Below, piece after piece: positions 34,399 through 42,770 of a stretch of 64,000 bases of DNA. Made by a program: the position numbers and the translations under genes. The notes beneath the pieces were generated by a model. That model did no database searches, was not told the origin of the DNA, and was given only the letters and a program-made list of their open reading frames with translations. Where the stretch lies: assembly GCF_042434745.1 (NCBI RefSeq), contig NZ_JBHLSS010000003.1. One strand, 5' to 3'. The DNA is from Azotobacter paspali (lineage in GTDB: Bacteria > Pseudomonadota > Gammaproteobacteria > Pseudomonadales > Pseudomonadaceae). How positions within the stretch are numbered: the stretch's first letter is position 1; every line of letters begins with the position of its first letter.

Positions 34399-36206
34399 GT
34401 ATTCCAGAATCCGGTCAGCGCATCACGCCCCTGCGTGAGACGTGGCGTCAATTGATGATCAGTGCCCGCAGCCGTGCGCCTAGGCTGCGCGCCAGCCTGA
34501 TGGGCCTTGCGGCGGCCGCCATCGCGCAGGGCTTGGCGCTGGCGTGCCTGATTCCCCTCTTCCAGGCACTGATGCCAGATGCCCGCTGGTGTGCGGCGCT
34601 GCCGTGGCTATTGGCGATGACGGTGCTGGTGTTGACCAGCACGGTCATCCGCTGGTGGGCGCTAGGGTTCGATTATCGCGGCGATATGGTGCGCAGCACG
34701 CATGAACTGCGTTCCGAACTGGGCGCGCAATTGCGCCGCATTCCGTTGACAGTGTTACAGGACAAGCGTGCCGGCGGGGTCAATGCGACCTTGCTGGGGA
34801 ACGTGGACGAGGCGCTCAGCTATATCCTGACGATCGCCAACATGATGTCCACTGCCCTGCTGACGCCGGTGACGGTGGCGTTGGTAGCGCTGTATTTCGA
34901 CTGGCGCATGGGGCTGATCCTGCTGCTGGTGTTTCCGCTGCTGATTCCGCTGTACCGCTGGCGCCGTCCGGCGTATGGCCGTGGCATGCGTATGCTGGCC
35001 GATGCCAATGAGCGCGCCAGTGCGGATATCCTCGAATATGCCCAGGGTCTGCCGGTGCTACGTGCGACTTGCCGCACCGGGGAGAAGGCCGAGCGCCTGC
35101 ATGCCAGCTTTCTGCACTTGGAAAAGATCCAGACCATCGGACAGCAGAAAGGAGCCAAACCCAACTTGATCCTGGCCACGGTGATGGAGCTGGCGATTCT
35201 GGTAGTGGTATTCCTCGGGGTGGTGTTCGTGGCGCAGAGCTCGCTGGATATTGCCGTGCTGGCGGCTTTGATGGTCATCGTCGTGCGCTTCAGCGAGCCG
35301 TTGGCAACCTTTGTGCTGTATTCCAAGGTGATCGACTTGATCGAGGCAGCGTTCGTCAAGATCGATGCCCTGCTCGGGATTGTCCCTTTACCGCAGCAGG
35401 TGCCGACACAGGTGCCCCAGTGTTTCGATGTCGCGTTGGAGGGAGTGTGGTTTGCCTATGCGTTGTCCGGCGAACCAATACTGCGCGATCTATCCGTCCG
35501 TTTGCCGCAGCGTAGCCTGACGGCGCTGGTAGGGCCGTCAGGCTCCGGCAAGACCACGGTAACCCGCCTGCTGATGCGCCATACCGACCCGCAAGCCGGG
35601 CGCATCACGATCGGCGGCGTGGACATCCGCACCATCGCGCCGGAGATGCTCAACAGCCTGATTTCGGCGGTGTTCCAAGACGTGTACCTGTTCGACGATA
35701 GCATCCTGGCCAATATCCGCATGGCCCGGCCCGATGCCACGGATGAAGAAGTTGAAGGCGCCGCACGTGCCGCGCGTTGCCATGAATTCGTCACCCGCTT
35801 GCCCGAGGGCTACCAGACGCGGGTGGGGGACATCGGCGACAGGCTCTCGGGCGGCGAGCGCCAGCGCATCAGTATTGCTCGCGCCATGCTCAAGAACGCC
35901 CCCATCCTCATCCTTGATGAGCCCACTGCCGCGTTGGACACCGAGAGCGAGGTGGCCGTGCAGGCTGCCATCGACGCGCTGGTGCGCGAACGTACGGTGA
36001 TCGTCATCGCGCACCGGCTCTCCACCATTGCCGCCGCCGACCAGATTCTGGTGATTGATGAAGGGCAGGTGGTTGAGGTAGGCAAGCATGCCGAACTGCT
36101 GGCTGAAAAGGGCCGTTATGCGCGCATGTGGCAGGCCCAGCAGAGCGTGAAAAGCTGGCATGTGGCCTGTGACCCAGATCAAGACGTTGAGTTGGTAGGA
36201 GATTGA
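34395..36206 (+). CDS. ybtQ: ABC half-transporter, membrane plus ATPase (YbtQ-like)
   Basis: 603 residues; the start overlaps the YbtP-like stop as ATGA. Six membrane helices are followed by Walker A GPSGSGKTTVTRLLMRH, ISAVFQDVYLFDDSI, signature RLSGGERQRISIARAM, Walker B ILILDEPTAALDTES and TVIVIAHRLSTI. In Yersinia YbtP and YbtQ, although exporter-fold, act as a ferric-yersiniabactin importer; the same is inferred here. The gene ends three bases before the receptor gene start codon region, consistent with tight co-expression. Confidence 0.92.
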   Translation: MSIPESGQRITPLRETWRQLMISARSRAPRLRASLMGLAAAAIAQGLALACLIPLFQALMPDARWCAALPWLLAMTVLVLTSTVIRWWALGFDYRGDMVRSTHELRSELGAQLRRIPLTVLQDKRAGGVNATLLGNVDEALSYILTIANMMSTALLTPVTVALVALYFDWRMGLILLLVFPLLIPLYRWRRPAYGRGMRMLADANERASADILEYAQGLPVLRATCRTGEKAERLHASFLHLEKIQTIGQQKGAKPNLILATVMELAILVVVFLGVVFVAQSSLDIAVLAALMVIVVRFSEPLATFVLYSKVIDLIEAAFVKIDALLGIVPLPQQVPTQVPQCFDVALEGVWFAYALSGEPILRDLSVRLPQRSLTALVGPSGSGKTTVTRLLMRHTDPQAGRITIGGVDIRTIAPEMLNSLISAVFQDVYLFDDSILANIRMARPDATDEEVEGAARAARCHEFVTRLPEGYQTRVGDIGDRLSGGERQRISIARAMLKNAPILILDEPTAALDTESEVAVQAAIDALVRERTVIVIAHRLSTIAAADQILVIDEGQVVEVGKHAELLAEKGRYARMWQAQQSVKSWHVACDPDQDVELVGD

Positions 36207-36209
36207 AAC

Positions 36210-38315
36210 ATGCAGCGTTTCAAGTTGCGTCTGCTCCCCCTTGCCTTGGTCTCGCTTCATTCCCTAACTGAAATGAGTACTGCGCAGGCACAGGATACAG
36301 TGCAAAGAAGTGAGGACGTTTATTCGCTGGCCCCGGTCGTAGTGTCGGGCAGCAAACGCGGCGAGACACTGGACAAGCTCAATGGCGCAACCAGCGTGGT
36401 GGATCGCCTGACGCTGGATGATGCCCAGGTCGACTCGACCATGGAATTAGACCGAGTGTTTCCCGAGTTGTATATGTCGCACAGTGCCACGTTCCTATTT
36501 CCGATCATTACCCTGCGAGGGGTAACGTCCGCTCAGGATTTCTACAACCCGGCGCTGACCGTTTATATGGACGGGGTTCCGCAGTTGCCGATCTTTGCCG
36601 CCCAGTCCTTGCTGGGTGTCGAGCAGGTGGAGTTGCTCAAGGGGCCGCAAGGCACGCTGTACGGCAAGAGCGCCCAGGGTGGCGTACTCAACGTCGTGAC
36701 TCACAAGCCGAACGACATACCACAGTTTGCCGCCCGTGCCGGGGTATCGAGCCGCGATGGCTATCAGTTGCAGGCCGAGGGCTCAGGACCGCTGATCAAG
36801 GATCTACTGTATGGCTCGATCTCTCTTCTGGGCAATGACGCCAACGGCGATGTACGCAGCGATGTCATCGGTAGCGACAAGCTGGGTGGCATTCGTTCGC
36901 GCGCGGGCAATGTCAAGCTGCGCCTGACGCCGACGGGAAGCTCATGGGAGCTGGGCCTAAGCGCTGGCCGTGATTGTGCCAAGGGTGACCAGGAAGTCTA
37001 TACGCTGTTCGATGATTACAAGTCCCGCAAGGCATATGTATTGCCGAATTTGCCCGAGGCCTATCGGGATTTCTACCAGAAACGCTGCGCCAATAGTTTC
37101 GCCGTCAACGGACAACATGATTTCGACCTCTGGCGTCTTAGTGTCATTGCCAGCAGCCAGCGGGTACGTACTACGCGCTATTGGCCGCTAGATGCTTATT
37201 TCCCGCAGTTCTCGGAACACTGGAAACAGAATACTCAAGAGGTGCGCCTGTCGACGCGAGCGGACCAGGAGGAGGCGTCTTCCCGAGCCTGGGATGCGGT
37301 ATTCGGCCTGTACCGGCAGGAAGTGGATATGTCGCGCGGCTACCAGTTTGACATGGTGCTTCCCAATCTTTACCGGGTAATGGATTCTTCTTCCAGCAAC
37401 CGGACCGAATCGCTGGCGGTTTACGGCGATATGACGTGGCACCTGACCCGCAAGGCCGATATCACCACCGGCCTGCGCCTCACGCGGGACGAGGTCAGAA
37501 CCCGTTTTCAGGGGGACATGATGGGCAGTGCCTTCGAGGGGCGGGCTTCAGCCAACCAGCCGACCTGGCTAGGCCACCTTGCGGCAGGCTACCAGTTTTC
37601 CCCCAGTTGGCGCGGCTACGTCAATGTGGCTCAGGGCTACAAGCCACTGGGCTACAACTTGGCGCCATCAAGTGTAGACGATGCCGAGGGTTACGGCCGG
37701 GAACGCTCGATTAGTTACGAAGTCGGGGGGCGCTATTCAGGTCTCGACGTGCGCGCCAGCTTTGCCGTCTACCGCGTGGACAGCAAGGATGTGCAGCTCT
37801 ATGGTGACGGCGAAATGGGCAACCAGACGCTGAGGAACGTAGGCGACACTCGTTCGGTGGGCATGGAGTTCAACACCGAATGGGACGTCACCCGGCAATG
37901 GACGCTGAGCGCGGGAGGCTTCATCAATGATGCAACCTTCCGCCGCTTCGAGGACTCCAGTGCCTGCACCGGCTGCAACCACAACGATGTGCCGCTGGCA
38001 CCTAAATATAGCCTGACGCTGGCGCTCAAGGGCAATGTGCGCTTGGGCAGTTCCGTCTTGAGGCCACAGCTTTCCGTACGCCGCACGGGTGCGCACTATT
38101 TTGATAGCGCCAATACCCTGCGCCAAGGGACCTATACCCTGGTCGATGCCGGTCTGGGCTGGAGTCCGACCCGCAATCTGGAATTGATGCTTTATGCCCA
38201 GAACCTGACGGACAAGGACTATCGCACCTACGGATTTTCCTACGGTGCTACAGGAAACTTCGCACAGGTGGCGCCAGGCCGAACGGTCGATTTGACCGCG
38301 ACTTACCTGTACTGA
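36210..38315 (+). CDS. fyuA: TonB-dependent siderophore receptor (FyuA-like)
   Basis: 701 residues with a signal peptide (LPLALVSLHSLTEMSTAQAQ), a TonB-box-like YSLAPVVVSGSKRG and a plug domain. The strongest match to FyuA is DGVPQLPIFAAQSLLGVEQV followed by ELLKGPQGTLYGKSAQGGVLN. The barrel ends with the canonical NLTDKDYRTYGFSYGATGNF and PGRTVDLTATYLY (terminal aromatic). Unlike the HasR-like receptor nearby it is intact. It should import the cluster's own ferric siderophore and could double as a phage or bacteriocin receptor. Confidence 0.94.
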   Translation: MQRFKLRLLPLALVSLHSLTEMSTAQAQDTVQRSEDVYSLAPVVVSGSKRGETLDKLNGATSVVDRLTLDDAQVDSTMELDRVFPELYMSHSATFLFPIITLRGVTSAQDFYNPALTVYMDGVPQLPIFAAQSLLGVEQVELLKGPQGTLYGKSAQGGVLNVVTHKPNDIPQFAARAGVSSRDGYQLQAEGSGPLIKDLLYGSISLLGNDANGDVRSDVIGSDKLGGIRSRAGNVKLRLTPTGSSWELGLSAGRDCAKGDQEVYTLFDDYKSRKAYVLPNLPEAYRDFYQKRCANSFAVNGQHDFDLWRLSVIASSQRVRTTRYWPLDAYFPQFSEHWKQNTQEVRLSTRADQEEASSRAWDAVFGLYRQEVDMSRGYQFDMVLPNLYRVMDSSSSNRTESLAVYGDMTWHLTRKADITTGLRLTRDEVRTRFQGDMMGSAFEGRASANQPTWLGHLAAGYQFSPSWRGYVNVAQGYKPLGYNLAPSSVDDAEGYGRERSISYEVGGRYSGLDVRASFAVYRVDSKDVQLYGDGEMGNQTLRNVGDTRSVGMEFNTEWDVTRQWTLSAGGFINDATFRRFEDSSACTGCNHNDVPLAPKYSLTLALKGNVRLGSSVLRPQLSVRRTGAHYFDSANTLRQGTYTLVDAGLGWSPTRNLELMLYAQNLTDKDYRTYGFSYGATGNFAQVAPGRTVDLTATYLY

Positions 38316-38454
38316 AAATCAGGCATACAAAAGCAAAAGCTTAGATGACAGGAATGACCGCATGGATACCTATCAAGTACTCAGGACGAATCAGAGCAAT
38401 TGCGCTTAAGAGCGTCAGCCAGCACGGCGGGACGACGATTTCAAGAAGTGGAAG

Positions 38455-38565
38455 ATGCCGTTTGCCAAGGCACTGCATATCGCGTCGATTTGCTTGCTTG
38501 TTGGCGTCCTCCTTGTGCTGACGCTCGCTCCTGTTTTTCAGGCAATGCTTGGGCCCATTGTCTGA
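38455..38565 (+). CDS. Possible 36-residue membrane peptide
   Basis: The frame from an ATG at 38455 encodes MPFAKALHIASICLLVGVLL then VLTLAPVFQAMLGPIV and a stop, a single clear membrane helix. In-frame residues upstream (RRDDDFKKWK) extend to a stop at about 38407, so it could also be the tail of a lost protein. It lies in the 300-base gap between the receptor and the next MFS gene; no other feature is visible in that gap. No family recognised. Confidence 0.3.
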   Translation: MPFAKALHIASICLLVGVLLVLTLAPVFQAMLGPIV

Positions 38566-38612
38566 CTTCGGAAACGCCTTCGCCAAGCCCGGCGCCGTGG
38601 ATGTGAAATGAA

Positions 38613-39845
38613 ATGACTCAAGACAATACGATATCGACTGCAGTTGAAAGTGACGTTCTGGCGAGCAGGACTCGTTTCGACATCAGGCCGCTGATGGCGG
38701 CCTACATGATATGCACCATGGCGATGATGGCATTCGTGTCCTTGATTGGACCGATTGCGCGATCGCTCCATTTGGCACCCTGGCAGACCGGCGCGGTGGT
38801 CACCGTTGGCGGCGTGCTGTGGATGCTGCTGTCGCGCCCCTGGGGCGCACTGAGCGATCGGCGTGGGCGGCGAACAGTGCTCCTGATGGGGGTCGGCGGA
38901 TTCATGCTCGCCTATTGGGCCATGTGCGCCCTGCTGATCGCATCTCTACAGGTGCTGCCTGCGGTGAGTCTGGTTTTTGCCGGGCTGCTCGTCAGCCGTG
39001 GAGCAGTCGGGGCGTTCTTCGCCGCAATTCCGGCGGCCAGCCAGGCGCTGGTGGCCGATCACGTCGCTCCCGATCAGCGTGCCGGCGCCATGGCGTCACT
39101 CGGCGCAGCCAACGGCATCGGACTGGTCGTAGGCCCGGCGATAGCAGCTGCGCTGGCCCAGTATGGCCTGGGTTTGCCGCTCTATGTGACGGCCCTGCTG
39201 CCCTTGTTGGCGTTTGCTATCCTGTGGTGCCTGCTGCCGCGCAATGAACAGATTTCCGGTACCGCTTCCATCGCTCTTCGCCTGTGCGACACACGGTTGC
39301 GCCAGCCAATGGTCGTTGCGTTCGCCGCGATGTTCAGCGTTACCATTGGACAAATCACTGTGGGGTTCTTTGCCATCGACCGGTTGGAACTGGAGCCCGA
39401 AGCCGCAGCTCGAGCCGCAGGTTTGGCGCTGACCCTGGTTGGTGTCGGCTTGATCGCCGCCCAGTCGATAGTGCGCAAACTGCACTGGACGCCGCAACGG
39501 CTTATCCGTGTTGGAGCCCTCGTCAGTGCCGTCGGCTTCGGTGCTGTTGCCTTGGTGTCGACGCAATGGGCATTGATGGTGTGTTTTTTCTTCGCTGCCG
39601 CAGGGATGGGTTGGGTATTTCCAGCCTTCTCGGCGATGGCCGCGAATTCAGTGCAGCCTCATGAACAGGGAGCGACCGCAGGGTCGGTGGGAGCAGCCCA
39701 AGGCTTGGGAATCGTGCTGGGACCGTTGGTGGGCAGCTCGCTGTACGAGCTTGGCCCCGGCATTCCCTACGTGCTAGTCGGTGTGCTACTGGTGCTGGTC
39801 GCGTCATTAACTTCGAGCGCTGCCTCAGGGAAAGTGACGCCGTAG
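38613..39845 (+). CDS. MFS transporter of the TetA-like (12-helix) group, possible siderophore exporter
   Basis: 410 residues, about 12 helices. Motif A is DRRGRRTVLLMGVGGFM after helix 2, and helix 5 carries GLVVGPAIAAALAQ (motif C, antiporter signature), so an exporter is likely. The position right after the receptor, at the end of the plus-strand cluster, suggests export of the newly made siderophore, because the other MFS and ABC genes look like importers. It is not the YbtX type. The role is inferred from context only. Confidence 0.8.
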   Translation: MTQDNTISTAVESDVLASRTRFDIRPLMAAYMICTMAMMAFVSLIGPIARSLHLAPWQTGAVVTVGGVLWMLLSRPWGALSDRRGRRTVLLMGVGGFMLAYWAMCALLIASLQVLPAVSLVFAGLLVSRGAVGAFFAAIPAASQALVADHVAPDQRAGAMASLGAANGIGLVVGPAIAAALAQYGLGLPLYVTALLPLLAFAILWCLLPRNEQISGTASIALRLCDTRLRQPMVVAFAAMFSVTIGQITVGFFAIDRLELEPEAAARAAGLALTLVGVGLIAAQSIVRKLHWTPQRLIRVGALVSAVGFGAVALVSTQWALMVCFFFAAAGMGWVFPAFSAMAANSVQPHEQGATAGSVGAAQGLGIVLGPLVGSSLYELGPGIPYVLVGVLLVLVASLTSSAASGKVTP

Positions 39846-39917
39846 GAGGCATAGGCATTCGGCCGTCACGGCCTCCTCAAACTGAGGCTCTTGGTTTAAC
39901 CGCTGACCAGCTTCAGG

Positions 39918-40840
39918 TAAGGATTGCCGCTTCGATCATGATCACCATCGTCCAGGCGACCAGCATCTGGAACATCGGCGTCATGACCTCCGCCGCCCAG
40001 AACCTGTTGTCGCGGGGGTTCCTGGAGAAGCAGTTCGGCGCCGACCAGGCGCTGGCCTGGATCAATTAGCTGATCGTTAGCGCGCCCTGAGCGGTATCAT
40101 GTCGGTCATCCTTTATTTCGTGGTGCGCAGGGTGTTGCCGCCAGAAATCGAGGAAATCTCCGGTGGCAAGCAGGCCATGGCCGAATCCTACAGAGCCCTG
40201 GGTTCCATGACGGCTCCTGAAAAGCGCCTGCTGGCGATTTCGCTTGTTCTCCTCGGACTCTGGGCGACGGAGAACAAGCTTCATTCGCTCGACACCGCCT
40301 CCAGCACAATCGCCGGTGTCGCCCTGATGCTGCTTCCCGGTATCGGCGTGATGACCTGGAAACAGACGCAGAAGCTGATTCCCTGGGGAACGGTGATCGT
40401 CTTCGCCGTTGGCATCAGCCTGGGCACGGGCTGCTCGATACCAAGGCGGCACAGTGGCTTTCCAGTTCCGTGGTGCAGGCTTTCCAGCTTGATACGCTGT
40501 CGCCCTTTGCCATTTTCGCCCTGCTGTCGGCTTTCCTGATTCTGATCGACTGGGCTTTGCCAGTGCCAGCGCGTTGACCGCCGCCCTGGTGCCGATCCTG
40601 ATCAATGTGCTGGCCAGCGTGCCGGATCTGAACGCACCGGGCATCGCTATGCTGTTGGCCTTCACTATCAGCTTCGGTTTTATCCTGCCCGTGAGCGCAC
40701 CTCAGAATATGGTCTGTCTGGGTACGGAAACCTTCACCACGCGACAGTTCACCATGGTCGGCCTCTGGCTCACGGTGGCCGGCTATGCGCTGCTGCTTCT
40801 CTTCGCCTTCACCTGGTGGCCCCTGCTGGGGCTGATCTGA
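39918..40840 (+). pseudogene. Decayed SLC13/DASS-type anion transporter
   Basis: The frame starting near 39918 gives IMITIVQATSIWNIGVMTSA and LLSRGFLEKQFGADQALAWI, then two in-frame stops (about 40069 and 40090). The match continues in other frames: MSVILYFVVRRVLPPEIEEI, PWGTVIVFAVGISLGTG, a shift near 40430 to LLDTKAAQWLSSSVVQAFQL, another near 40555, and finally GFASASALTAALVPILINVL to VSAPQNMVCLGTETFTTRQF and the natural end at 40840. The order of segments is that of a C4-dicarboxylate/anion symporter. The N-terminal part is missing. It marks the junction between the siderophore island and the core genes. Confidence 0.8.
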
Positions 40841-40852
40841 AGGCGTCGGCCG

Positions 40853-41470
40853 ATGCGGGTATCGGCCATGCCATGGACCTTCAGGCCAGCCAGGCGCGAG
40901 CCGGTGGTTTGGGAACTGAGCCAGGTCCGGGTGTCGGTCCGAAAGTGGAGTAATCGGTTGGGCGGATTCCTGTGCTTCCTTCTGCTATTGTTCTTGGCAG
41001 TGGGCTTTGCGGTTGTTCATAACCTTGCCGCGCCGTTCATGGTGCGCTTCGTGGAGGACGGTATGGCTCGGGCTCGTCGCCGAATGAATAGTGCTTCCAA
41101 GCAAGTAGTCGAGTTGGCAATGACTGTGCCGCTTGTCGTCGCGCAGCGCATGGCACGCATGGCCATGGCGGGGACGGCTCCGACCGCCAAGGACCGACGC
41201 GAGTTCCAACTGATGGGAACGGAAAAGGTGGCCGCCTTCGGTGAGTCCTGGATGGCCATGTACCTGCAGATGTTCCATGCCAATCAGGAGCTGGCCTTCT
41301 CGCTGATGAGGACGTGGAACCCGATGCTGGTCGGCAAGGATGCATGGTTCAAGTCGGCGCAGGCGGTTCAGTCCGCCATGCTGGATGTACTGGGCGAGGG
41401 GGTGGCTCCGCTGCATAGGCGGGTGGTGGGCAATGCCAAGCGCCTGAGCCGCTCCAGCTTTAGGCGATGA
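40853..41470 (+). CDS. Hypothetical membrane-anchored protein, phasin-like helical region
   Basis: A 205-codon frame. One membrane helix (GGFLCFLLLLFLAVGFAVVH) at about residues 37-57 is followed by a long amphipathic helical region rich in Met, Ala and Arg (QVVELAMTVPLVVAQRMARM, FGESWMAMYLQMFHANQELA). This resembles phasin-like, polymer-granule-associated proteins. The true start is uncertain: the first 25 or so residues look like non-conserved leader, and a GTG near 40941 is an alternative. Function unknown. It is the first gene after the decayed transporter and precedes nadA. Confidence 0.6.
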   Translation: MRVSAMPWTFRPARREPVVWELSQVRVSVRKWSNRLGGFLCFLLLLFLAVGFAVVHNLAAPFMVRFVEDGMARARRRMNSASKQVVELAMTVPLVVAQRMARMAMAGTAPTAKDRREFQLMGTEKVAAFGESWMAMYLQMFHANQELAFSLMRTWNPMLVGKDAWFKSAQAVQSAMLDVLGEGVAPLHRRVVGNAKRLSRSSFRR

Positions 41471-41605
41471 TGGCGGTGGCTCCGGCTGGCCGTGGGTAAC
41501 TTTTGCAGAGTTCTCGCGGTCCTTCGGAAATCTCTTCTGAACGATATACGTCTTTTCACTCGATCTTCCCCGCCGCGCTCCGCCCTCTGTTGCCGAGCCG
41601 CAGAA

Positions 41606-41614
41606 TGATATACT
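41606..41614 (+). promoter_or_regulatory. Extended -10 promoter element before nadA
   Basis: TGATATACT (TGn followed by TATACT) lies 37 bases upstream of the nadA start. No good -35 box is seen at the right spacing, which is usual for extended -10 promoters. Confidence 0.4.
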
Positions 41615-41650
41615 CGCTTTCCGCGCCCGTGCCTGCAGGTCCCAGCGAAT

Positions 41651-42709
41651 ATGACCCACATTTCCGAACGCTTCCTCATCCAGGCCCATCTCGATGCCAA
41701 GCAGATCAGGCCGCTGAGCGCTGAGGAAGAAGCCCATTACCGTCGCGAGATCGCCGCTGAGTTGCGCAGGCAAAACGCTGTACTGGTCGCCCATTATTAT
41801 TGCGACCCGGTGTTGCAGGCACTGGCCGAGGAAACCGGCGGTTGCGTCGCCGATTCTCTGGAGATGGCCCGCTTCGGCAGCCAGCATCCGGCCCGGACGC
41901 TGCTCGTCGCCGGTGTGCGCTTCATGGGCGAGACAGCAAAAATCCTCAATCCGGAAAAACGCGTGCTGATGCCGACCCTGGAGGCGACCTGCTCCCTAGA
42001 TCTGGGATGTCCGGTGGAGGAGTTCTCTGCCTTCTGCGACCAGCATCCCGAGCGCACGGTGGTGGTCTATGCCAATACTTCGGCGGCGGTCAAGGCACGG
42101 GCCGACTGGGTGGTCACATCCAGTTGCGCTTTGGAGATCGTGGAAAGCCTCATGGACAATGGCGAGAAGCTCATCTGGGCTCCGGACCGCCATCTCGGTC
42201 GCTACGTCCAACGCGAAACCGGTGCCGACATGCTGCTCTGGGACGGCGCCTGTATTGTTCATGAGGAGTTCAAGGCCAGGCAGTTGCTCGACATGAAACA
42301 GCTTTATCCCGACGCTGCCGTGCTGGTCCATCCGGAGTCCCCGGAGGCGGTGATCGAACTAGCCGATGCAGTGGGCTCGACCAGTCAGTTGATCAAGGCT
42401 GCACAAACACTGCCCAATTCGACCCTTATCGTGGCTACCGATCGCGGCATCTTCTACAAGATGCAACAGCTTTGCCCGGACAAGCACTTCGTGGAGGCGC
42501 CCACGGCGGGGAATGGCGCGACCTGTCGTAGCTGCGCGCATTGTCCCTGGATGGCGATGAATACCCTGGAGCGTACCTTGGCGACGCTACGTAGAGGCAT
42601 CAACGAAATTTTCGTCGATCCTGTTCTGATCCCGCGGGCAGTCAAGCCACTTGCACGCATGCTTGACTTCACCCAGGCAGCTCGCCTGAAGCTCGCCAGC
42701 AATGCCTGA
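41651..42709 (+). CDS. nadA: Quinolinate synthase NadA
   Basis: 352 residues. NadA condenses iminoaspartate with dihydroxyacetone phosphate to quinolinate in NAD synthesis, using a 4Fe-4S cluster. Visible motifs are VLVAHYYCDPVLQALAEETG near the start, ANTSAAVKARADWVVTSSCA, the central DRHLGRYV, and the C-terminal cysteines in GNGATCRSCAHCPWMAMNTL. Length and motifs are normal for the family. It is followed by a convergent M48 peptidase gene. Confidence 0.97.
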   Translation: MTHISERFLIQAHLDAKQIRPLSAEEEAHYRREIAAELRRQNAVLVAHYYCDPVLQALAEETGGCVADSLEMARFGSQHPARTLLVAGVRFMGETAKILNPEKRVLMPTLEATCSLDLGCPVEEFSAFCDQHPERTVVVYANTSAAVKARADWVVTSSCALEIVESLMDNGEKLIWAPDRHLGRYVQRETGADMLLWDGACIVHEEFKARQLLDMKQLYPDAAVLVHPESPEAVIELADAVGSTSQLIKAAQTLPNSTLIVATDRGIFYKMQQLCPDKHFVEAPTAGNGATCRSCAHCPWMAMNTLERTLATLRRGINEIFVDPVLIPRAVKPLARMLDFTQAARLKLASNA

Positions 42710-42770
42710 TGGAAAGATTGCCCTCTGAAAAGGAGAGGTCCGGCCAGATCTTCGGGGGCTTTTTCACAGA

